NCBI GenBank assembly: GCA_030760725.1 | Contig: JASWHV010000011.1 | Span: 82,437,765-82,501,764, forward strand | Direction: 5' to 3' | DNA: 64,000 nt | From: Neostapfia colusana | Lineage: Eukaryota > Streptophyta > Magnoliopsida > Poales > Poaceae | Part shown: positions 56,420-64,000 of the stretch, one piece after another | Numbering within the stretch: position 1 is the first letter of the stretch | Layout of the letters: each line of letters opens with the position of its first letter | The notes under the pieces: generated by a model | Seen by the model: the letters and a program-made list of their open reading frames with translations, nothing else | What the model was told of the DNA's origin: nothing | Databases searched by the model: none | Program-made: the position numbers and the translations under genes

Positions 56420-57375
56420 TTCAGAACATCTCTCACTTTTCCGGAATCAACCGATACCCCTTCTTCGGAGATAATGTGGCCTAGGAACGATATTTCCTTT
56501 AGCCAAAATTGACACTTGTTAAGCTTGACATACAATTGATGCTCACGCATTTTCTGTAAGGTTAATTTCAAATGTTCTTCATGCTCCTCCTCACTTTTTA
56601 AATACACCATAATGTCGTTGATGAAAACCACGACAAACTTATCCAAGTACTCCATGAAGACCTTGTTCATAAGGTATATGAAGTATGCGGGTGCATTTGT
56701 TAACCCAAAAGACATGACGGTATATTCATACGAACCATACGGTGTTCGAAAGACAGTCTTGGGTATATCGGACGGCTTAATCTTCAGCTGGAAATATCTC
56801 GACCGAAGATCAATCTTGGAGAACACTCGGGCTCCTTTCATTTGGTCGAATAGGTCCTCTATACGGGGCAGAGGGTATTTGTTCTTGATTGTTACCTCAT
56901 TGAGAGACCTATAGTCCACGCACATCCTTTGGGTCCCATCCTTCTTGTCCACAATGAGCACAGGAGCTCCCCATGGTGACGAGCTTGGACGTATAAAACC
57001 CTTCTCCAACTGCTCCTAAATTTGCTTCTTGAGTTCTACTAGTTCATTGACGGGCATCCTATAAGGTCTCTTTGCTATGGGTGCAGTTCCGGATACCAAA
57101 TCAATGGCAAACTCAATGTCCCGATCAGGGGGCATACCTGGAAGCTCCTCTAGAAATACGTCCGAGAATTTTTGAACCACTAGAATGCTGTCCAATGTTG
57201 CTCCTTCGAAGTGGTTTAACATTGCCTTTTCGGTTGTTTGTTGGGCTGACTCAAACTCGACGCGAATACCGTGCTCATTTGTCAACTGCATGCTTCTTTC
57301 AGCATATTGGATTACCCCGTTGTGCTTGCTTAACCAATCCATCCCGAGTATTATGTCAAACACTTGGGAATCCAA
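56329..57375 (-). pseudogene. Protease end and reverse transcriptase of element D
   Basis: 57375-57016 encodes DIILGMDWLSKHNG (protease end) and the linker to RT (LPGMPPDRDIEF). After an in-frame TAG at 57016-57018 the same frame continues as RT: RPSSSPWGAPV, then MCVDYRSLNEVTIKNKYPLP, then FVVVFINDIMVY. The catalytic pair is F-I-N-D, so the first Asp of the FIDD motif (intact in element E) is Asn here, which should abolish activity. Confidence 0.8.
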
Positions 57376-57398
57376 GACAATGAGTTTGGCAAGGAAGT

Positions 57399-58787
57399 CT
57401 ACCCCCTTATTTTAAGGCTTAATTTCGGACATACTATATTAGTCCTCATCTCTCCACCGGGAGAATTAACTAACATAGCGCATTTTAAGTATGATATGGG
57501 TAGATTATGCTTGGCAACATACTTAGATGATATGAAGGAATGTGATGCTCCAGAATCAAATAAGATGGTGGCTGGGTTGGAGTTGGCAAGGAACATACCA
57601 AGTACGACGTCCTCAGCCTGTTGTGCTTCCTCAGCAGAGACATGGTTCACGTTGCCGCGAGCATAGTTCTGCTGTCCACGGTTTTCTTGATTGTCCCCTC
57701 CGTTCGGTCGCGGGTTCTGCTTGGGCACATTGCCTTGCTGTCCAGGGCCTCTCCTCGGGCACTGGCTCGCGAAGTGTCCTGTTTCCCCGCATGCAAAGCA
57801 GGCCCTGTTGCATATGGCAGCAGGTACGTTGGGGCGGGGGTTTTGAACACGAGCGCCCATGTTGGGTCGGGGCACAAGAGGCAAAGGCACACGAGGTGCT
57901 TGTGCAACGGGTCGTTGCTGTGTTGCCTGACTAGGGCAGTATGCAGGAGCGGTCGATCCATACTGCGGTGCGGCCGGGGGCATGTACCGAGGTCGTACGT
58001 TGCTTCCTTGGGGCTGGTATGGCATCTTCCTGTTGCACTCTCGCTCGATCTCTCGAATCTTGCTTTCAACCACTATAGCCTTGTCAACCAGCTTCTAAAA
58101 GCTTGCGTAGTCATTGTTGAGGAGCTGGACCTGAATCTCATTGTTCAACCCTCTCATGAACAGGTATTGCTTCCTCTAGTCTGAGTTGACATCTTCGGGG
58201 GCATACCGGGACAGTTGTGTAAACTTGTTGAGATACTCATTCACGCTTCTCTGTCCTTGGCGGAGACCTTCAAACTCCTGTCTTTTGAGCATCATTACAC
58301 CAGCAGGGATGTAATGAGAGAGAAAACTCTTCTTGAACTTAGTCCAAGTGATCATCTCCGGGTCGACATGAGCGTTACATAGGGCATCCCACCAGTCAGC
58401 GGCAACTCCCATAAGTTGGTGCGACGCAAAGAGAACCTTCTCTCGGTCATTACACTGCACTATGGCAAGCTTCTTCTCCATGGATTTCAACCAGTCGTCG
58501 GCCTCCATGGGGTCGTTTGCTTCAGCAAAGGTGGGTGGTCGAGTACTCATGAACTCACCCAGTTTGTTATGAGCCGGCGGTGGTGCTGGCGGTGGTGCCG
58601 GAACAGGTTTGTTGTTGTTGGCCTGCAACTGACCCAAAGTTTGGATCATGGTTTGCATAAGTTGGTTCTGCATGGCCATCAACCGTTCCAGGTGGTTCTC
58701 ACCAGCTTCGGGGTTAACAGGAACTTCATCGTGGCCATCCTCTTGGTTGTCCCGGATGTTCCTTCGACCGGCGTTTCCTCTCACCAT
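57399..58787 (-). pseudogene. gag: gag and protease start of element D, two amber stops
   Basis: The frame from 58787 has the capsid segment (EADDWLKSMEKKL, then LFASHQLMGVAADWWDAL and FKKSFLSHYIPAG). TAG at 58176-58178 and another in YASF-stop-KLVDKA interrupt it before it continues in the same frame with a zinc knuckle CFACGETGHFASQC and protease DSGASHSFIS, ending at a frameshift near 57399. The second stop fits CAG to TAG. Confidence 0.8.
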
Positions 58788-59307
58788 CTGTGAGAGAGAT
58801 CGAAATAGAATAGAAGGTTAGAAGGTTAGGTAGATCCCCTCAACTATATGCATCAAGGTGCGTTGAACTATATATATATTAGCCCATACGAGGATGTGAA
58901 CAAGTGCTGAGGCATCTCACACCTCTTTCTACTTATGTGTGGATATGGACAATGCTTTGAGACGTCCCACAACTCACACTAAGCATATAATCACAAACAA
59001 TCATCACAAGGGCTCACACAACTCCTATTCAAGACGTTGTTCAATAGGGGGTCCTATATGACTTAGGGTGGTGTTAAATCTGTGATCCAACTATGGCTTC
59101 TCGTAAGCTTTCATCCTATGTCAAGGTAGTTCTAACGTCAATCTATGCATCCTATGGTCAGCGTGGCTTAGCTACCAATCTATGTCTGATACCGATCTGT
59201 GACCTCTATCTAAGCGTGTAACCTACCGTGAACCCGTGGTTCTGGTACCAATCTGTGATTGTATCTAGGTGTGTAATCTACCCTCAACCATGGCTCTGAT
59301 ACAAATC
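58788..59307 (-). other. Leader of element D with triplicated primer-site region
   Basis: There is no ORF0-like frame here, unlike element E. The primer site next to the LTR (59291-59305) reads TTTGTATCAGAGCCA on the minus strand, one change from the iMet site. Two further imperfect copies of primer site plus LTR edge lie at about 59184-59203 and 59238-59258, 53-54 bp apart. Confidence 0.65.
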
Positions 59308-61426
59308 TGTGACGCCCTCAATTCTGTGGAAAACCCCGGAACCAAGAACTGATGCATATGTGTGCCCAGGATGTTCATCACACATACACATATTTTCCAC
59401 AAACTGAATTAAGAATATATATAACCATGAATAACAGAGTTTATTACAATGTTTCATGAGTCTTGGACTCATGCTCACAGCGGAAGTCTTATTCCTATGC
59501 AGCAGAAGTCTTCTAACTAATGCGGAAGCAATTCTAGGCAGCAGTGGCTCCATCTCTACTCCATCCCCACAGGCAAGGTTGAGAACAGATTTACACGCCT
59601 AATGCTCCACTTGGTCTTCATAATAATCTTCTTCTGTTGCTGATGATGAAATAATAATGCAAGTTTGAGTACAATGATGTACTCAGCAAGTGCGGGAAAA
59701 TATGATATGTAGCTCATAACAAGCTAGGTATAAAAAGGCTTATTGCAGAAAACAAAGTTATTTATCAAAAACCACGATAAAACAACAACTCATCTTTAAG
59801 TGAATGTAATCTCAACATGTATTAAAATACCAATCATACCTCCATTATGTTCATTCCTTCCATGTCACAACCAGACATCAATCAACCTCATTCTTGCTCA
59901 CGAATACCTCCTCGTATTTGCTACCATTTCACATCATAAACAACTTCGTCTCCCACCGAGACCAACCTTTGTTGCCATGACTCAACAGTCATGCAACCCA
60001 TCTTATCACCCGGACTCAACAGTCCCGAAAACCAAAACCAAACCATAACCAATAACCATATCCAATCACCATCCCAACTAATCATGGAAGTTGGCCAGGC
60101 GCTCGTGACCGTAAGCTCGGCTATCATGATAGTTTTAAGACTCTGCAGAGTTTGCACCTCTTTACCCACAAGTTTATGATTTCGTCACCCGTCGGCGACT
60201 GCAGAACCTCCATTATAGCAGTACACAACCGTCGGTGTATGGCCAAGAGATCATAAAATAGCCTTTACAAAGGGGCTACTAGATGTATGGACTCACTAAG
60301 ATTTCACCAGTAGGCTGGAATCTCCAATTCTCCCACCCACGGACCCCTCTTGTGCTATGTAGTTCCCAGGGCAGTCCTCACTCGACTCCCATTCCCCGTG
60401 CCTTCCACGGTCCATAACAATCTAGCAACTTACCAAATTACTCAGCTAAGCCGCACCCATACTTGGCCTTGTGGTGGCACTGTTATCCTGGCATGTGCTC
60501 GTATGAACCGGTCCTTAGATCTACGGCAAGTAAACCACCATCTCATGCTACCTCATTCACAAACCCAGTCTTGCCTAGATCTCACTCCAATCCATGTTTA
60601 TTAACAACATCAGTTTTCTCATTATCATTACGAGTGCAGTTAGCTAGACACATCTATCTCGCTTCCCAATTTCCATGGACTCAGCGAAGCATAAAAGTAA
60701 AAACCATACCCAACTCATAAACTTCTCTTGCGATAAGGGTAGTTTAACCAAAGCTAGTAAACTCCTATAAAAGGGTTTCCCATCATGTTTGACTCAGCAC
60801 ACACATCTTTTCGCAAAACAAAATAGTTTTTCCCAAAACATCGGATCAATATGGTCAAGAGGCAGTTGCCTTGTTCTTGTGGTTCCGGTTGCTCTTGGAT
60901 CTCAAAACCTTATTGTTGCAGCTCGTCGTAGACAGCTCCCTGAGCTTGTCCTGCTATACAGGATCACGCACATACAAGATCCACAGCAGTCAATATCATG
61001 CACAAACTTTAACTAGATGCGATGATGCATATGCATGCTATCCTATAATCAGTTTTATTAGATCGTTTTGTACGTGTTCTTGCATGGTTTTATGATGAAC
61101 AGAGGTGTTCGGATCAAATATGGACGTGGCGATAACCTTGTCTTTAGATCAACCTGATGAACAAGTGATCTGTCTACGAGAAAGCTTCTGTTCGAAAGGA
61201 ATCGAAGAACAGATGCAAAGAAAACACGACGATATCGTAAGGTGGTATTGGAGACCTACCTTACGTTTTTCTTGGTCTCGGGGTCCTTCTCTGATCAGAC
61301 AGATCGTTGGGCTACCTTCCGGCGATCATTCTCGACTGAACTCCGGCGATGGGCTTACTCGGCAAGTTGGGGCTAGGGCTCAGGAGTTCGAAAAGAAGTT
61401 TGTGGTTTGGCCAAAAGTTCTGGGTT

Positions 61427-61435
61427 CTATTTATA
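61427..61435 (-). promoter_or_regulatory. TATA box of the D 5' LTR
   Basis: TATAAATAG on the minus strand in the same context as 53234-53242 and 63338-63346. Confidence 0.6.
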
Positions 61436-61629
61436 ATAGGGAGAAGAAGAGTCCTAGTCTGATTGGACTTCGAATAAGAGTTCTATTCAGATTGTCGTTG
61501 AATCTTTACGACTTATCTTTAGTTGATTTGGTACCGTAACATTGTGGAATTCAGGTCAGTTTCTTCTCCGTACCGATATTTCTACGCTTACAGAATCCAT
61601 AAACCGCTCCAGAACTTGTTACCTCCGCG

Positions 61630-62330
61630 GTGATGAGCTCCGGAAGCTCCATGTGTCCACCGGGGCCTGGTCTCTCTCTTTCCACAGAGACGAGCTCCGG
61701 TTGTGCCGCGTGTCAAGTGAGCGAGACCTCCCTCTCCTTCGGAGGTGAGCTCCGCGTGCGCCACGTATTCTGGCGGTCGGGACCTCCTCTCTATTCGAAG
61801 GTGGCTCCGCGCACACCACGTGTCAGTGTCGGACCTTCCCTGTCTTTGGAGGTGGCTCCGGGTGTGGCACATATTCATTTCGGACCTCCCTCTCTTCAGA
61901 GGTGAGCTTCGTGAATGTCACGCGTCAAGTAGCGCCGGACTTCCTTTCTTCTCAGAACCGAGCTCCAAGGTTAACACGTTTCCAACAGTGACGGACCTCC
62001 CAGAGATAAGCTCCGGTGGCGACACGTGTCTAATAGAACCAGACCTCTCGGAGGTGAGCTCCGAGATCGACACGTATTCCGCGCGACTGGTTCTCTGATT
62101 TCCGTGGTGACTAGCTCCGAAGGTGACACGTGTCCTGCGGGACTGCCTTCGCTTCTCCGCAGAGGCTAGCTCCGGGGGTAACACGTGTCCCACAGGGTTG
62201 GACCTCTCCCCCTTTGCGGAGATAAGCCCCAAGCCTGCGACGTAGCCATTTTAGCGGCAGACCTCTCCCCACTTCGCAGGGATGAGCTCCGAATGCGCCA
62301 TGTGGCCAGCAGGCCGCGGGAGTTGTCTTC
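61630..62330 (-). promoter_or_regulatory. G-box tandem array in U3 of the D 5' LTR
   Basis: Same unit spacing and order as 53440-54120. Cores include CCACGTGTC (~61817), ACACGTGTC (~62023, ~62126 and ~62181) and a decayed CCATGTGGCC near 62298. Confidence 0.6.
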
Positions 62331-62463
62331 GACGCTCTCTGGGAACTCGATTCGGCTCTTATTGGCTATCTTTTTGATATTTTTCTCTGTTTCCACTTCT
62401 TTTAAAATGTTTTCTCTACATGAAACATGAATACATGCAGAAACCAGAAATGAGGGTGTCACA

Positions 62464-64000
62464 ATCTCCCTCCGATCCATGTTCATTAACAACATTAGTT
62501 CCTCATTATCATTTCAAGTGCAGTTTAGCTAAGCACATCTATCTCGCTTCCCAATCCCATGGACTCAGCGAATCTTAAAAGTAAAAACCATACCCAACTC
62601 ATAAACTTTACTGGCGACAAGGGTGGTTTAACAAAAAACTAGTAAACTCCTATAAAAGCGTTTCTCATCATGTTTGACTCAGCACACACACCTTTTCGCA
62701 AAATAAAACAGTTTTCCCAAAAACATAGGATCAATATGGTCAAGGGGCACTTGCCTTGTTCTTGCGGTTCCGGTTGCTCTTGGATCTCGAAACCTTGTTG
62801 TTGCAGCTCGTCGTAGACAGCTCCCTGAGCTTGTTCTTCTATACAGGATCACGCACATATAAGATCCACAGCAATCAATATCATGCATAAACTTTAACTA
62901 GATGTGATGATGCATATGCATGCTATCCTATGATCAGTTTTTATTAGATCTATTTATACGTGTTCTTGCATGATTTGCATGAATTTTATGATAAACAGAG
63001 GTGTTCGGATCAAATATGGACGTGGCGATGATCTTGTCTTTAGATCAATCCGATCAACAAGTGATCTATCCACGAGAAATCTTCTGTTCGAAAGGAATCG
63101 AAGAACAGATGCAAAGAAAACACGATGATGTCGTAAGGTGATATTGGAGACCTACCTTACGCTTTTCTGGGTCTCGAGGTCCTTTTCTGATCAGACAGAT
63201 CGTTGGGCTCCCTTCCGGCGATCTTCCTCGACTAAACTCCGGCGATGGGCTTACTCGGCGAGTTGGGGTTAGGGCTCTAAGTCGTCGGCTCAGGAGTTGG
63301 AAAAGAAATTTATGGTTTCGGCCAAAGGTTCTGGGTTCTATTTATAATCGGGAGAAGAAGAGTCATAATCTGATTGTTTTTCGAATAAGAGTCCTATTCA
63401 AATTATCGTTGAATCTTAACAACTTATTTTTAGTTGATTTGGTGCGGTAACATTGTGGAACTCAAGTCGGTTTCTTCTCCGTACCGGTATTTCTACGTGT
63501 ACAGAATCCAAAAACCGTTCCAGAACATATTACCTCCGCGGTGACGAGCTCCGGAAGCCCCACGTGTCCACCGGGGCCTGGTCTCCCCTTTTCTGCAGAG
63601 ACGAGCTCTGGTTGTGCCGCGTGTCAAGCGAGCGAGACCTCCCTCTCCTTCGGAGGTGAGCTCCGCGTGCGCCACGTATCCTGGCGGTCGGGACCTCCTC
63701 TCTATTCGAAGGTGGCTCCGCGCATGTCACGTGTCAGTGCCGGACCTTCCCTTTCTCCGGAGATGGCTTCAGGTGTGCCACGTGTCCTAACAGCGGTAGA
63801 CTTCCTTTCTTCACAGAGACGAGCTCCGAGGTTAACACGTCTCCAACAGTGACGGACCTCCCAGAAATAAGCTCTGGTGGTGACACGTGTCCAATAGAAC
63901 CGGACCTCTCGGAGGTGAGCTCCGAGATCGACACGTATCCCGTGCGACTGGTCCTCTGATTGCCGCGGTAACTAGCTCCGAGGGTGACACGTGTCCTGTG
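62464..64000 (-). mobile_element. Outer D-family LTR, interrupted by element D, cut by right window edge
   Basis: It begins at the TSD ATCTC and matches D LTR sequence from about 52373 onwards, including TATAAATAG (63338-63346, minus) and the G-box array from about 63540 to the window end (for example CCACGTGTCC at ~63560, TCACGTGTC at ~63727, ACACGTGTCC at ~63882). Confidence 0.82.
63338..63346 (-). promoter_or_regulatory. TATA box of the outer D-family LTR
   Basis: TATAAATAG on the minus strand, identical in context to the two D LTRs. Confidence 0.6.

Larger units (their letters stand above)
50990..62463 (-). mobile_element. Chromovirus D (Tekay-like Ty3/gypsy), decayed, nested in a LTR of its own family
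   Basis: The 5' LTR is 59308-62463, the interior 54271-59307, and the 3' LTR 51531-54270 with its outer end inverted at 50990-51530. TSD ATCTC is visible at 62464 and, inverted, at 51426-51430. The same gag-pro-RT-RH-IN order as element E is present on the minus strand, but with many frameshifts and stops. The flanking sequence beyond both TSD copies is itself D-family LTR. Confidence 0.82.
59308..62463 (-). mobile_element. 5' LTR of element D (3156 bp)
   Basis: In plus coordinates it begins TGTGACGCCC and ends GGTGTCACA. The TATA box TATAAATAG is at 61427-61435 (minus), giving U3 about 1030 bp and R/U5 about 2.1 kb. The G-box array occupies 61630-62330. Confidence 0.87.

Noticed and set aside
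1..64000. Host protein-coding genes, rRNA or tRNA genes
   Set aside because: Nothing outside transposon and satellite sequence has a recognisable domain or RNA structure. The tRNA-like matches are primer binding sites.

Overview
This window looks like nuclear heterochromatin from a grass, probably panicoid and pericentromeric. I see no host gene. Nearly every base belongs to nested Ty3/gypsy LTR retrotransposons or to one large tandem satellite. The grass assignment rests on GC-rich Tat-lineage elements carrying an antisense gene, chromoviruses with 3 kb LTRs, and initiator-Met and Arg-type primer sites; it is inference from element style, not from a host gene.

Layout. (1) 1-8214 is a Tat-lineage element (called C) on the minus strand, with degraded gag-pol, an integrase-core deletion, and a plus-strand antisense gene cut by the left edge. 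(2) 8215-12267 holds fragments and two LTRs of the same family on the plus strand (A', LTR, A, LTR), so 7130-9929 forms a large inverted repeat. (3) 12268-18082 and 30775-43020 are one array, about 18 kb of a 133-bp satellite with a 5.1 kb higher-order period. It is split by (4) chromovirus E at 18083-30774 (minus strand, 3.4 kb LTRs, TSD ATGGA), whose frame is intact except for three in-frame stops. (5) 43021-43873 is a fragment of a D-family LTR. (6) 43874-50265 is the 3' half of Tat element B, with integrase core, a complete two-exon antisense gene and the 3' LTR. (7) 50266-50989 is an unrelated gypsy integrase fragment. (8) 50990-62463 is chromovirus D (minus strand, decayed; the outer end of its left LTR is inverted in place; TSD ATCTC), inserted into another LTR of its own family, which runs from 62464 off the right edge.

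Three points stand out. Element E has an extra frame (ORF0, 26333-27112) between primer site and gag. Its N-terminus matches the histone H3 tail without gaps from the initiator Met, with the TARKSTGG core at exactly the H3 positions (K9 and S10 conserved, K4 and K14 replaced), in an element whose integrase ends in a chromodomain. Second, a roughly 55-bp module with a G-box/ABRE core (CACGTG) is tandemly repeated in the U3 promoter region of two unrelated LTR families, and again between the convergent genes of the Tat elements. Third, the Tat antisense gene keeps a short phase-2 intron in two diverged copies; joining the exons restores one frame exactly in both.

Within each element the parts work as follows: U3 (TATA box plus G-box array) drives the genomic RNA, a tRNA primes reverse transcription, gag and pol make particle, protease, RT/RNase H and integrase, and the antisense gene or ORF0 is an accessory product of unknown role. 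Positions and similarities were read by eye; no search or alignment program was run.
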